Positions 26,004 through 34,415 of a stretch of DNA of 64,000 nt are shown piece after piece (within the stretch, counting starts at the first letter, position 1; the number at the start of each line of letters is the position of its first letter). A program made the translations under genes and the position numbers. The stretch is from Actinomycetospora straminea (lineage in GTDB: Bacteria > Actinomycetota > Actinomycetes > Mycobacteriales > Pseudonocardiaceae). The notes beneath the pieces were generated by a model. That model was not told where the DNA came from. It made no database searches and worked only from the letters and a program-made list of their open reading frames with translations. The stretch is from assembly GCF_028737255.1 (NCBI RefSeq), contig NZ_JAQZAN010000017.1, positions 1 through 64,000 of the forward strand, in the 5' to 3' direction.

Positions 26004-26657
26004 TCACCTCCCGTCGTCGTCCGGCGCGAGGAGGGCGCAGCACAGCTGCTGGGCGAGCAGGGTCTCGACCTCGGCCGGCGACCAGCCGCGTTCGGTGATC
26101 AGCCGGTCGATGACCTCGATCGACAGCAGCGTGAAGACGATGTCGACGGCCCGCTGCCTGGTGAGGCCCGGGCGGAGTGCGCCACGCCGGGCGAGGTCGC
26201 GGGCGAGGCCGGCGTTGCCCGTGGCGCGTTCCCGCTCGGTCGTCGCGACCAGCTCGGCCAGGCCGGGGTCACCCGCGGTGGCCGCGCCGCGCAACCGCGC
26301 GTAGAGCGGGCCGACCCGCACGGAGAGCGTCACCGCCAGACGGGCGTAGAGCGCGAGCTTCTGCGCGGGGTCCTGCTCGGCGACGACCGCGGCGAGCTCC
26401 GGGCGGTCCCGGAGGGGCTCCGGCTCGTCGTCGCCCATGAGCGTCACGTCGTAGAGCCGCTTCGCGAGCGCCGCCTTGGTCCCGTAGGTCTTGTAGAGCA
26501 GCTGGGAGGAGACGCCCGCGCGAGCGGCGACCGCGGTCATGGTCATGCCGGTCCAGCCCTCGTCGAGCAGCAGCGTGTGCGCCGCGGCCAGCACCGCCCG
26601 CTCGGTCCGACGAGCCTGTTCGCGCCGCACGGGACTGTCGTAGGGCCGACGAGCCAT
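26004..26657 (-). CDS. TetR-family transcriptional regulator, 217 aa
   Basis: Residues 15-65 are a TetR DNA-binding domain: RRTERAVLAAAHTLLLDEGW, then the helix-turn-helix MTAVAARAGVSSQLLYKTYG and TKAALAKRLYD. The C-terminal part is the helical ligand-binding/dimer region. It is divergent from the cupin gene at 26725 with 67 bases between the starts. By the usual TetR arrangement it probably represses itself and the cupin gene. The spacer holds an AT-richer block (TTTATCTTACC) likely to contain the promoters and operator, although no clean palindrome is visible. Confidence 0.92.
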   Translation of the reverse strand: MARRPYDSPVRREQARRTERAVLAAAHTLLLDEGWTGMTMTAVAARAGVSSQLLYKTYGTKAALAKRLYDVTLMGDDEPEPLRDRPELAAVVAEQDPAQKLALYARLAVTLSVRVGPLYARLRGAATAGDPGLAELVATTERERATGNAGLARDLARRGALRPGLTRQRAVDIVFTLLSIEVIDRLITERGWSPAEVETLLAQQLCCALLAPDDDGR

Positions 26658-26724
26658 TGCGCGCCTCCGGCTTTCGGTTTATCTTACCTCTACCCAAAAA
26701 CTCCCACATCAGCGCAGGCACACC

Positions 26725-27174
26725 ATGGTCGACCCGCTCACCACCACTCCCAGCGTCGCACCCACCGCTCGCGAGGTGCTGACCTTCTCCGGGCTGACCC
26801 TGGTGGTCCACGCCGACGCCGCCGCGACCGGCGGGGCCTTCTCCGTCATCGAGGAGTTGCCGCCGCTGACGGACACCCCGCTGCACGTCCACCGGCACGA
26901 GGACGAGTACTTCCACGCCGTCGAGGGCGAGCACGTCATCCGCATCGGGGACCGGGAGCATCGGCTGGCCCCGGGCGAGGGCGTGTTCGCCCCGCGCGGG
27001 ACCCCGCACGCGCAACGCCGCGTCCGTCCCGGCGAGGGGCGGATCCTCCTCGTCGTCTCGCCGGCCGGGCTCGAGGGCTTCTTCCGCCGCCTCGCCGACG
27101 CGGAGGCCCGAGGAGCCCTCGACGACGAGGCCCGCCGAGCGGCCTCGGACGAGTACGGCATCACCTGGCTGTAG
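26725..27174 (+). CDS. Cupin-domain protein, 149 aa
   Basis: One cupin barrel with both conserved motifs: HVHRHEDEYFHAVEGEHVIR (motif 1, His-x-His and Glu) and LAPGEGVFAPRGTPHAQRRV (motif 2 with His). All four metal ligands are kept, so a metal-dependent dioxygenase, isomerase or quercetinase-like role is possible. The C-terminal 45 residues (SPAGLEGFFRRLADAEARG) form a helix found in quercetin 2,3-dioxygenase-like cupins of actinobacteria. It is divergent from a TetR regulator and is presumably its target. Confidence 0.88.
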   Translation: MVDPLTTTPSVAPTAREVLTFSGLTLVVHADAAATGGAFSVIEELPPLTDTPLHVHRHEDEYFHAVEGEHVIRIGDREHRLAPGEGVFAPRGTPHAQRRVRPGEGRILLVVSPAGLEGFFRRLADAEARGALDDEARRAASDEYGITWL

Positions 27175-27298
27175 GACACCGCGGCGGTCCCGAGATCGCC
27201 CCACCGCGTCCCCGAGCGCGACGCCCTCCCACCCCGCCGACGACACCCGCCGGCGGCGTCGAACGCGCCCTCGGGGCGCCGCACCTCAGGAGACGCTC

Positions 27299-28405
27299 GT
27301 GGACACCGAAGCCGTCGTCGCCACCCGCCCCACCACGGGCCCGGCGCCCGACCTGATCGACTACCGGGTCGCGCACCGGGCGATGACCGTGGACATCGCC
27401 CGGCTGGCCACGGCCGCGGGCGAGCTCGTCGAGCGACCCGACCCCGCCAGGCTGCGCGCCCTGCGCCGCTACCTCGAGGGCATGCGGGGCGAGATCGAGA
27501 ACCACCACCGCGTCGAGGACGAGCACGTGTGGCCCGCACTGGAGGCCGTCGCCGGCACGACGGTGTCGCTGACACCCCTCACCGAGGACCACGACCGGCT
27601 CGATCCGCTGCTGCGACGGGCGAGCGTCCTGGCAGCCGGCGACCGCGCCGGCCCGGAGCTCGCCGCGGTGATGCGCGAGCTCTCCGCACTGCTCGAACGG
27701 CACATCGACGACGAGGAGCGGAAGATCTTCCCGCTCATCGAGCACCACCTCAGCCGGGCGGAGTACCGGGAGCTCCAGCGCCACTTCCGTCGCGGGCTGG
27801 ATCCCCGGCTGTTGGCGTTCGTCGTGCCGTGGATGGTCGGGCACGCCGACGCCGCCGAGCGGCGTGCGCTGCTCGCGGACGCCGGTCTGCCGTTGCGCCT
27901 GCTGCTCGCGCTGACCGAGCGCCCCTTCGCGTCCAGACGCAGACGATTGTTCGGCCCGCCGATTTCCCGCCGTGACCGCTGGATGGTCGGGCTCATGAGG
28001 CGGGTGGCCCGCGCCCACCGGCTCGTGCTGAGCGCGACCGGCGGGCGCGTCGGGCGGACCTGGCTGGGAGGGACCGACATCGTGCTGCTGACCGTGGTCG
28101 GGCGTCGCTCCGGTCGTCCGTCCACCGTGCCGCTGATGAGCCTCCGCGACGGCGCCGACCTGGTGGTCGTGGCGTCGCACGGCGGGGTCGACCGCGAACC
28201 GCCGTGGTGGCTCAACCTCCAGGCCGAACCCCGTGCGATGGCGCGGGTCCGTGGCGAGCGGTTCCCGGTGGTGGCCTCCCAGGTGCACGGTGCGGAACGG
28301 GACGCGCTGTGGGATCGGTTCGTCGCCGCGTACGCCGGGTTCACCGGCTACCAGGCCGGGGTCCGGCGGCAGATCGCGGTCGTGCGGCTGCGCCGGACCG
28401 GGTGA
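27299..28405 (+). CDS. Hemerythrin-like domain fused to a Ddn-type F420-dependent oxidoreductase, 368 aa
   Basis: Residues 20-165 are a hemerythrin-like four-helix bundle with the His/Glu ligand pattern: DYRVAHRAMTVDI, EIENHHRVEDEHVWPAL, LTEDHDRLDPLL and LLERHIDDEERKIFPLIEHH. Residues 250-368 match the deazaflavin-dependent nitroreductase (Ddn) family: RTWLGGTDIVLLTVVGRRSG, PLMSLRDGADLVVVASHGG, then DREPPWWLNLQAEPRAMARV. The two domains are joined by about 60 helical residues (LPLRLLLALTERPFASRRRR). Hemerythrins bind O2 or iron; Ddn enzymes use reduced F420, so the fusion may couple oxygen or NO sensing to F420 redox chemistry. The GTG at 27299 follows CAGGAG. No neighbour suggests a substrate. 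Confidence 0.9.
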   Translation: MDTEAVVATRPTTGPAPDLIDYRVAHRAMTVDIARLATAAGELVERPDPARLRALRRYLEGMRGEIENHHRVEDEHVWPALEAVAGTTVSLTPLTEDHDRLDPLLRRASVLAAGDRAGPELAAVMRELSALLERHIDDEERKIFPLIEHHLSRAEYRELQRHFRRGLDPRLLAFVVPWMVGHADAAERRALLADAGLPLRLLLALTERPFASRRRRLFGPPISRRDRWMVGLMRRVARAHRLVLSATGGRVGRTWLGGTDIVLLTVVGRRSGRPSTVPLMSLRDGADLVVVASHGGVDREPPWWLNLQAEPRAMARVRGERFPVVASQVHGAERDALWDRFVAAYAGFTGYQAGVRRQIAVVRLRRTG

Positions 28406-28641
28406 GCCGTCCCGCGGCGCCGGGATCCCGGATCGGCGACCTGTCGTGACATCCCAGGGCACGGGTGTCGGCGCCGCCACGGCCGGTTACCCGGGAGGAC
28501 GCACCGCGCCCGGGGCCGATCGCGTCCGCACCGCCCACCGGTCCCCGTCAGGGCGCTCGCCGAGACACCGGGACGGGCGGGGCTCGCCGCGCAGAGCACG
28601 ACGGCGTCGGCTCGCCCGGACTCCCGCCGACGGGACGAGGC

Positions 28642-29061
28642 ATGTCCTTCCCCGCCCGCAGGGGCACCCGGCGCGCCGTCGTGCGGCTCGCCGTGGCCAT
28701 CGCCCTGGGTCTCGGTGTGTCCGGCACGGCGTGTGCCGCCGCACCGCCTCCTCCGCTGCCCCCGCCCGCGCCGAGCGTGACGCCTGCCGCGCAGCCCGCC
28801 CCCCGCGCCGTCCCGGCCGGGCCCTGGGACAGCCTGGTCCGGTGCGAGACCGGCGGTGACTGGCACGCCGACACCGGCAACGGCTACCACGGCGGCCTGC
28901 AGCTCAGCCCGCGGACGTGGGCCGCGCACGGGGGCGGCGCGTTCGCGCCCCAGGCCGACGAGGCCAGCCGGGAGCAGCAGATCGTCGTCGGTGAGCGGGT
29001 CCGTGCCGAGCAGGGCTGGGAGGCCTGGTCGAGCTGCGCCGACGAGGTCGCACCGAACTGA
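28642..29061 (+). CDS. Resuscitation-promoting-factor-like transglycosylase, 139 aa
   Basis: A signal peptide (RRAVVRLAVAIALGLGVSG, cleavage near TACA) leads to a Pro-rich spacer and then an Rpf/transglycosylase-like domain: GPWDSLVRCETGGDWHADTG, NGYHGGLQLSPRTWAAHGG and EQGWEAWSSCADEV. The catalytic Glu is in RCETGGDW. Two Cys (VRCE and SSCA) form the usual disulfide. Rpf proteins are secreted muralytic enzymes that restart growth of dormant cells. The ATG at 28642 sits just before the basic signal-peptide start. A terminator hairpin follows 26 bases after the stop. Confidence 0.92.
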   Translation: MSFPARRGTRRAVVRLAVAIALGLGVSGTACAAAPPPPLPPPAPSVTPAAQPAPRAVPAGPWDSLVRCETGGDWHADTGNGYHGGLQLSPRTWAAHGGGAFAPQADEASREQQIVVGERVRAEQGWEAWSSCADEVAPN

Positions 29062-29086
29062 CCGGTCGCTCGGTCTGCAGACGCGA

Positions 29087-29120
29087 CGAGGGGTGGCCCA
29101 CCGCGGTGGGCCACCCCTCG
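29087..29120. terminator. Terminator hairpin after the Rpf-like gene
   Basis: Arms 29087-29102 and 29105-29120 are perfect complements (16 bp). It starts 26 bases after the stop at 29061. Confidence 0.85.
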
Positions 29121-29341
29121 CCGACTCCTCGTCCTGCCTCGCCGGGTCCGGTCCCGACCCCGCCGCGTCTCGCCGTGCTCTGCGGTGGCCTGGCTGCCGC
29201 ACCCGAGGAGGTGGTGGCTGCCCGCCCGGCCCGAGAGCCAGAGGTCGGTGGGCAACCACGGGAAACGGTAGGGGCCCTGACCAGGGTCCGACCGAGCTCG
29301 TCGCGGAAGTAGTTCCCGCGGGCGACGTTGACGGTGGGGCC

Positions 29342-29761
29342 TCAGGCCGGCGGGATCGCCTCCCGGTCCTGTCGACGGATCTCGACACCACCCCAGAGGG
29401 CGAGGCCGGTGACGTGCAGCGCCGGCGCCCCCACCGGCGGCGGGGTCGTCGGCGGACCCGACAGGTCCCCGAAGCCGCCCATCACGCCCCGCCCGTCGCA
29501 GCGCACCTCGACGTCGGGCCCGACGATGATCACGACGCCGCCCATGACCGCGACGACCCGCAGGGTGGTGCCCTGCGGGTCGAGGCGGGCGTGGCGCAGG
29601 TCCAGCTCCGCGCCGCCCATGAACGCGAGCACCGAGTGCTCCGGGCCCGGCGCCCACTGCCCGCGCCGGATCGTGGCCCGCCAGAGGGAGACCGACGACG
29701 TCGGTGCCACCGGCCCGGTCGCCGGGGGCGGCACGCGGTCGTCGGGGTCGCGCCCGCTCAC
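29342..29761 (-). CDS. LiaF-like / cell-envelope stress protein domain, 139 aa
   Basis: The pattern VLAFMGGAELDLRHARLDPQ, LRVVAVMGGVVIIVGPDVEV and GVMGGFGDL is typical of the C-terminal domain of LiaF-type proteins, which form a beta-helix from repeated 'MGG' turns. Full LiaF proteins have membrane helices at the N-terminus; here they are missing, as in many actinobacterial short versions. These domains regulate response to cell-envelope damage. It is followed on the same strand by 13 bases and lies downstream of the ankyrin gene, so the two are probably co-transcribed. Confidence 0.75.
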   Translation of the reverse strand: MSGRDPDDRVPPPATGPVAPTSSVSLWRATIRRGQWAPGPEHSVLAFMGGAELDLRHARLDPQGTTLRVVAVMGGVVIIVGPDVEVRCDGRGVMGGFGDLSGPPTTPPPVGAPALHVTGLALWGGVEIRRQDREAIPPA

Positions 29762-29774
29762 GCCCGGGGCCGGG

Positions 29775-30479
29775 TCATCGGAGCAGGCCGCGCGTGACGA
29801 GCTCGACGCCCTCGACCGTGATGTGGTGCGCCCGCCCCGAACCCCCGGTCACCCGGCTCCCGCTGCGGACCTCCACGGTCGGCTCGGTCGTGTCCTCGGC
29901 CCACCGGCAGGCGAAGCCGCCGTACATGCCGGGCACCCCGACCCACATGGTCGCCTCCGGGTGCTCCAGCAGCGGCCCGAGCTGCGGCGGCCGCAGGCGG
30001 CGGCCCAGCCGCCGCGTCCGCACCTCGACGAGCGCCCACAAGAAGATCTCGAGATCGGTGATCGTCTCGTCGTCCACCGCGGCGGGCTCGGGGCGGAGAC
30101 GCTCGGCGAGCTCCGTGCGCCCGAGCCGGCGCGCCAGCGCCTCGGCGGTCTCCCCGTCCGCGGTGCGCAGCGTGCGCCACGCCCCACGCGCGACGAGGTC
30201 GTCGACGACGTCGGGGTGGGCGCCCTGCAGCGCCGCGTGGTGCAGCGGGGCCAGGCCCCTGTCGTCCCCGGCGCGGAAGGCGTTGGCGCTCAGCGCGGCG
30301 GGCAGGTCGTCGTCGGTCCGGTCGAGCAGCGTGGCGACGTGCGCCCAGTGGCCCTCCTCGACGGCGTCGGTGAGGGCGTCGCGCAGGGCGAGGACCTCGG
30401 GCGGGAGGTCGGAGCGTTCGAGGACGCAGTCCCAGGGGAGTCGCGTCTCGGCCGGGGCAGGGCGGACCATCGCGCCCAC
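29775..30479 (-). CDS. Ankyrin-repeat domain protein, 234 aa
   Basis: The N-terminal half has two to three ankyrin-like helices: LRDALTDAVEEGHWAHVATL, then DRGLAPLHHAALQGAHPDVV, DDLVARGAWRTLRTADGETA and EALARRLGRTELAERL. The C-terminal 100 residues (ITDLEIFLWALVEVRTRRLG to the end) are a conserved but unnamed domain, with PGMYGGFACRW and SGRAHHITVEGVELV. Ankyrin repeats mediate protein binding. The gene precedes the LiaF-like gene on the same strand. Start at 30479 or an ATG three codons later; both give the same protein core. Confidence 0.8.
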   Translation of the reverse strand: MGAMVRPAPAETRLPWDCVLERSDLPPEVLALRDALTDAVEEGHWAHVATLLDRTDDDLPAALSANAFRAGDDRGLAPLHHAALQGAHPDVVDDLVARGAWRTLRTADGETAEALARRLGRTELAERLRPEPAAVDDETITDLEIFLWALVEVRTRRLGRRLRPPQLGPLLEHPEATMWVGVPGMYGGFACRWAEDTTEPTVEVRSGSRVTGGSGRAHHITVEGVELVTRGLLR

Positions 30480-30553
30480 CCTCTCCGACGGCGAGCGATC
30501 TGTCAGTCCGCTGGTCGGACGGGTCGGTTGCTCGCCACGAGGTGGCCGGGCGG

Positions 30554-31549
30554 TCAGCCGGCGGCGCCTCGGACCGCCTCGGCGTCGGCGGCGAGGGCCG
30601 CGACGATGTCGGCGGCCGGACGGATGTCGGTGATCAGCGAGCAGGACTCCCCGGCGTAGAGCACCGACGAGTCCAGATCGCCCTCGAAGCCGTCCATCGG
30701 CATGAAGATGCCGTAGCGCGGGAGCTCGACGGTCTGCCCGCCGACCGGCATCTTGCCCGTGACCTCACCTTCGCCGGCCCGCTGACCGCTGGCGGGTGAA
30801 CCGGCCGCCTCCCACTCGGCGACGATGCGGTTGCGCAGCACCCGGTGTGCCGCGTCGGGCCAGCCGACGTCGAAGAGCTTGGTGTGGACGGTGTCGGCGG
30901 CCGTGGCCGCGACGACCCTCTCCTTGTACGCCGCGCGTGACTCGTCGCTGCACAGGAACCGCGTCCCGAGTGAGACCGCCTGGGCGCCGAGCGCCAGGGC
31001 GGCGGCGAGCCCGCGACCGTCCGCGACGCCGCCCGCGGCCACCACCGGGAGGGGCGCGACGGCGTCGACGGTCGCGGGCAGGACGACCGACAGCGACTCG
31101 ACGCCGCGGACGTGCCCGCCCGCCTCGACGCCCTGGATCATGACCGCGTCGACCCCGGCCTCTGCGGCGGCCGTTGCCTCCTCGGCGGACCCGACCTGCG
31201 CCACGACCCGCGTCCCGACCGCGTGCGCCCGCTCGACGTAGGGGCCCGGGTCGCCCCAGAACAGGACGAGGACCGGGACCCGCTCCTCGAGGCAGCACGC
31301 GACGGGCGCGTCGTCCTCGAGCAGCGGGAGGATGAGGTTGGCGCCGAAGGGGCGGTCGGTGAGCGCGCGCGTCTCGCGCACCTGCTCGCGCAGCACCGGC
31401 TCGGGGAGCCCGCCCATGCCGAGGACACCGAGGCCGCCGGCGTTCGAGACCGCGGCGGCCAGCGCGGGACCCGCGAGACCACCACCCATCCCCGCGTTCC
31501 AGATCGGGAGATCGACTCCCAGGGTGCGACAGAGGTCGGTGGTGAGCAT
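30554..31549 (-). CDS. Nitronate monooxygenase family (2-nitropropane dioxygenase-like), 331 aa
   Basis: This is an FMN-dependent TIM barrel: IWNAGMGGGLAGPALAAAVS at the N-terminus, FGANLILPLLE, VLVLFWGDPGPYVERAH, the phosphate-binding GVDAVMIQGVEAGGHVRG (with the catalytic-region His), and PVVAAGGVADGRGLAAALAL followed by AQAVSLGTRFLCSDES. It oxidises alkyl nitronates or, in some members, acts as an enoyl reductase-like flavoprotein. The ATG at 31549 has TGGAG upstream and starts at the barrel's first strand; longer in-frame extensions are Arg/Pro-rich and rejected. It stands alone. Confidence 0.92.
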   Translation of the reverse strand: MLTTDLCRTLGVDLPIWNAGMGGGLAGPALAAAVSNAGGLGVLGMGGLPEPVLREQVRETRALTDRPFGANLILPLLEDDAPVACCLEERVPVLVLFWGDPGPYVERAHAVGTRVVAQVGSAEEATAAAEAGVDAVMIQGVEAGGHVRGVESLSVVLPATVDAVAPLPVVAAGGVADGRGLAAALALGAQAVSLGTRFLCSDESRAAYKERVVAATAADTVHTKLFDVGWPDAAHRVLRNRIVAEWEAAGSPASGQRAGEGEVTGKMPVGGQTVELPRYGIFMPMDGFEGDLDSSVLYAGESCSLITDIRPAADIVAALAADAEAVRGAAG

Positions 31550-31896
31550 CGGTGCTCCAGCGGGCTCTCGGGAGGTAGGCGCTGGGGGTGGACTGTCCGC
31601 CGGGCCCGGGCCGGCGTCAACGTCGCGCGGGTGACGGTGCCGCGTCGGGACGGTCCGCGCAGCGAGGTGGTGTCGGGCGGGCGGCACGCGTGGCGGCGGC
31701 GCCGGGACACGGAGCCGCGGACACCGGGACCGATCTCGACACCGCCGAGGTCCTCCGCCTCGTCGACGGTCCGCGGCCGGGCGCTCCCGGCGGGTCGCGG
31801 GAGACGAGTCGCGGCGCCCACCGGCGGGCGGGGTGCCCTCCGGTGAGCGCCGCGAGATCACACGGACCCGAGGCGATCGTGCCCCGGTCCGCCGGT
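31550..31896. other. Gap without a gene
   Basis: About 350 bases of GC-rich sequence between two reverse-strand genes. No frame is convincing. It should hold the promoter of the nitronate monooxygenase gene. Confidence 0.45.
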
Positions 31897-32421
31897 CTAG
31901 CTGCTGGCAGCGGCCTGGGTGATCGGGATGCTGCCCTCGGCCTCGCCGCCGCCGGTCTCGCCGTCGCCGGTCTGCTCATCGCCGCCGGCCTCGCCGCCGC
32001 CGGTCTCCTCGCCGCCGCCGGTCTCCTCGTCGCCGCCGGCCTCGTCGTCCGCGGCCTCGTCGTCCGCGGCCTCGTCGTCCGCGGCCTCGGCATCCGCGGT
32101 GGGCGTCACCCCGGGGGCCTCGGAGCCACCGATGCTGACGTCGGCGGTGTTGCCGCTGAGGTTCCCGTTGAGGATGTCGTTGCAGACGATGTTGCCGACG
32201 TTCGCGCCGCCGATCGGGGCCTGGCCCAGCAGGTTCCCGGCCAGCGCGTCGCCGCCGATCCCGCCGTTGGCCTCGGCGCTGCCGCCGGTGACGTTGCACG
32301 ACGACCCGGCGTCGCCGTGGTGCTGGTCCTCGTGGGCCGACTCGTGGGCGGAGGCCAGCGGCGCCGCCGCGGCCAGGCTCGCGGCCACCCCGATGGTCAC
32401 TGCACCGAACTTCTTGAGCAT
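31897..32421 (-). CDS. Secreted protein with chaplin-like core and acidic repeat tail, 174 aa
   Basis: A classic signal peptide (LKKFGAVTIGVAASLAAAAP, cleavage after SAHE region) is followed by a Gly/Asn-rich core with two Cys: SCNVTGGSAEANGGIGGDAL, NLLGQAPIGGANVGNIVCND and ILNGNLSGNTADVSIGG. The spacing of Cys and the GN..V.C.N pattern recall chaplin/rodlin surface proteins, which is an inference. The last 80 residues are a low-complexity acidic tail with AADDE and GGGEETGGG repeats. It is probably a cell-surface or aerial-structure protein. Confidence 0.75.
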   Translation of the reverse strand: MLKKFGAVTIGVAASLAAAAPLASAHESAHEDQHHGDAGSSCNVTGGSAEANGGIGGDALAGNLLGQAPIGGANVGNIVCNDILNGNLSGNTADVSIGGSEAPGVTPTADAEAADDEAADDEAADDEAGGDEETGGGEETGGGEAGGDEQTGDGETGGGEAEGSIPITQAAASS

Positions 32422-32837
32422 GTCTCTCCTCGTTCACCGTGACGGACATGAGGTCGAGACGAAGAGCCCGCTCGCCAGGTGCGAGCGCAGGAACGTGAAC
32501 CCCCCGCCCGCCACCACCGTCGAGGTGATCACTGACGTGATCGCTTCGCGGGGTGACGCAGCGGGCCCAACGAAGCCCTCCGTTGCTCGGTCACGAACAG
32601 ATCACGGAGGGACTCGGTCATCGGCTCCCGGACTGACTCAGCGTTCGCGTCGCCCCGACGAGCTGCGCCGCGTGATCACTCGATGAGGGCGCTCCTCGGA
32701 AGGTGCACCCTGACGCCGTGCGATGTTTCGCGCGGGGTACGAGCTCCCGCTGTCCCCGATGCGGGTGAACCGCCGGCGGGACCGCAGCGATGCGTGCCGG
32801 ACGTGGAGCCGGGTCGCGGGGTGGTGGGTCCGGGCCC
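32422..32837. promoter_or_regulatory. Long upstream region with repeated GTGATCAC sites
   Basis: About 415 bases without a gene, upstream of the secreted-protein gene on the reverse strand. The palindrome GTGATCAC occurs at 32525-32532 and at 32672-32679, and the first copy is followed by GTGATC at 32537-32542, which makes an inverted repeat GATCAC-TGAC-GTGATC. These could be operators, or structure in a long leader. I see no known riboswitch. Confidence 0.35.
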
Positions 32838-33374
32838 TCAGGCCGTCGCCCACCCGGACACGGCGGTGAGGGCCTGCTTGTCGGCCGGGCCGATGCCGGG
32901 CTCGGCGGCGGCCTTATCCACCGCGGCGCGGCGCTCCTCCGGGTCGGGGGACGTCAGCGCGTGGACGTGGTCGACCAGGGTCCAGAGGTAGCCCTTGGGG
33001 TCGCGCCGGCCACCGGGCTTCCGGCCCAGCGCCGCGCGTAGCGTCTTGACGGAGGGCTTCTCGGCGTCGGGGAGGAACTGCGCGTCGACGCCGCGCAGGA
33101 GCCGGTCGAGGTCGGACTCGGCCAGGCGCCCGTCCTCGGCGAGCGCCGCGAGGGACGCGAGGACCTTGGCGCGGCTGCCGCCGGCGGCGTCGTCGTCGAC
33201 CATCACGCACCAGGTCACGACCGTGCCGACGGTGCTCGCGGTCCCCGGGTCGAGGGCGCCCTCGCGCCACCACTCGCCGAGCGTGCCGGCCCAGGGGCGG
33301 CGGTCGTCGCGGTCGTCCGAGGACAGCGCGTGGAGGAGCTGGCGGAGTCGCTCGGGATCAGGTGTCGCTGGCAT
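32838..33374 (-). CDS. Uncharacterised protein, 178 aa
   Basis: I do not recognise a family. The ATG at 33374 begins PATPDPERLRQLLHALSSDD. The product is mainly helical and charged: GTVVTWCVMVDDDAAGGSRA, KVLASLAALAEDGRLAESDL, DRLLRGVDAQFLPDAEKPSV and a C-terminal EERRAAVDKAAAEPGIGPAD. There is no signal peptide or membrane helix. A repeated helical layout suggests a HEAT- or ARM-like scaffold, as an inference. It is divergent from the small proline-rich gene at 33493. Confidence 0.65.
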   Translation of the reverse strand: MPATPDPERLRQLLHALSSDDRDDRRPWAGTLGEWWREGALDPGTASTVGTVVTWCVMVDDDAAGGSRAKVLASLAALAEDGRLAESDLDRLLRGVDAQFLPDAEKPSVKTLRAALGRKPGGRRDPKGYLWTLVDHVHALTSPDPEERRAAVDKAAAEPGIGPADKQALTAVSGWATA

Positions 33375-33492
33375 CGCGGTGATCCTGACAGCGGATCCCC
33401 GGCACAGGAAGCCTCCGACCCGACGAGCCGACGACGCCGTGGCCGTCCGCCGCCGCGCGTAACCTGGATCACACGGCAGGAGGGAGCCGACG

Positions 33493-33744
33493 ATGACGAG
33501 CGCCCGGGGACACGTCCGCACCCAGCCCGACGACGAGGTGCCGCCCACGCCGCCGCCGCAGGTGCCACGCCTGGCCCAGCGGGAGGTCCCGGAGTTCCCC
33601 GAGGACGAGCTGCCGGACGTCCCCGAGGACGAGACGGTCGAGCCCCCGGAGCCCGCGTTGCCCCCGGTCGACGCCCGGCGCCCGCCGGAGACCGAGGACG
33701 AGCCGACGCCGACGGCGGCGGGACCGACCGCCGGGAGACGCTGA
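33493..33744 (+). CDS. Small acidic proline-rich protein, 83 aa
   Basis: The ATG at 33493 has an excellent GGCAGGAGGGAG site. The product is disordered, rich in Pro, Glu and Asp (VPEFPEDELPDVPEDETVEP), with no fold expected. Composition alone cannot give a role; such proteins can be linkers, chaperone-like or wall-associated. The strong ribosome site is the main support that it is real. Confidence 0.55.
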   Translation: MTSARGHVRTQPDDEVPPTPPPQVPRLAQREVPEFPEDELPDVPEDETVEPPEPALPPVDARRPPETEDEPTPTAAGPTAGRR

Positions 33745-33899
33745 TCGACCCGGAGAGAGGCGGTCTCGCCGGCTCATGACGTTGAACCGGCGAGACCTGG
33801 GTCGACGATCGGCCCGCGGGCGCCCTGTCGACCTGGCGCGATGGTCCCCGGTGGATGCGCCGACCTAACGTTCGTCGGCCCGTGGTCCCCGGACGCACG

Positions 33900-33932
33900 A
33901 CGGCCCCGGACCGAGGCGCGGTCCGGGGCCGT
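33900..33932. terminator. Terminator hairpin after the csbD-like gene
   Basis: Arms 33900-33912 and 33920-33932 are perfect 13-bp complements around a 7-base loop. It lies 15 bases beyond the stop of the reverse-strand csbD-like gene. Confidence 0.8.
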
Positions 33933-33946
33933 GTGCGGGTGGCCGA

Positions 33947-34156
33947 CTACTGCTGCTTGCGCTGGTCGGCTTCCTTCTCGTCCGCCTCGGCGCGGGCCTT
34001 CTGGGCCTCCGCCTCCTTCTGGCGGGCGGTGTCCTCGGCGTCGGCCTTCTTCTGCTGCTCCTGGCCCTCGCGGGCCCAGTCGTCCTGGCCCGTGATGGCG
34101 CCGACGGCCTCCTTGGCGCGGCCCTTCAGGTCCTCGGCGGAGGTGTCCTCCGGCAC
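33947..34156 (-). CDS. CsbD-like general stress protein, 69 aa
   Basis: The first 35 residues match the CsbD domain: SAEDLKGRAKEAVGAITGQD, with the characteristic K-G-x-x-KEA-x-G and DD.AREGQ segments. The rest is a charged, Lys/Glu/Ala-rich helical tail (QQKKADAEDTARQKEAEAQK). CsbD proteins are abundant general-stress proteins of unknown mechanism, usually under control of stress sigma factors. The gene is monocistronic and followed by a terminator hairpin. Confidence 0.88.
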   Translation of the reverse strand: MPEDTSAEDLKGRAKEAVGAITGQDDWAREGQEQQKKADAEDTARQKEAEAQKARAEADEKEADQRKQQ

Positions 34157-34415
34157 GGCTGCCTCCTTCGTCGAGCGAGTCGTGGTCGAGGCCGACCTAC
34201 CCGATCGTCAACCCGTCTCACACGCTCTCGGCTGAGACAGTCCTTACGCCGTTCGGGGCACGGGAGCCACCCGTCCGGGGTGGTGTCACGACCGCTCGTC
34301 GTGCCGGACCCGGACCTTGGGCGGACGGGCGGCCGGGGTCTCTCAGCTCCGGGGGTGCGCCCGCGGGCGGCCCCTAGCGTCGCGGCGTCGATCGACGACC
34401 AGGGAGGTGTCGCCC

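Noticed and set aside
28465-28641. An N-terminal extension of the Rpf-like protein
   Set aside because: The extension would bury the signal peptide 60 residues inside the protein; the ATG at 28642 places it at the N-terminus.
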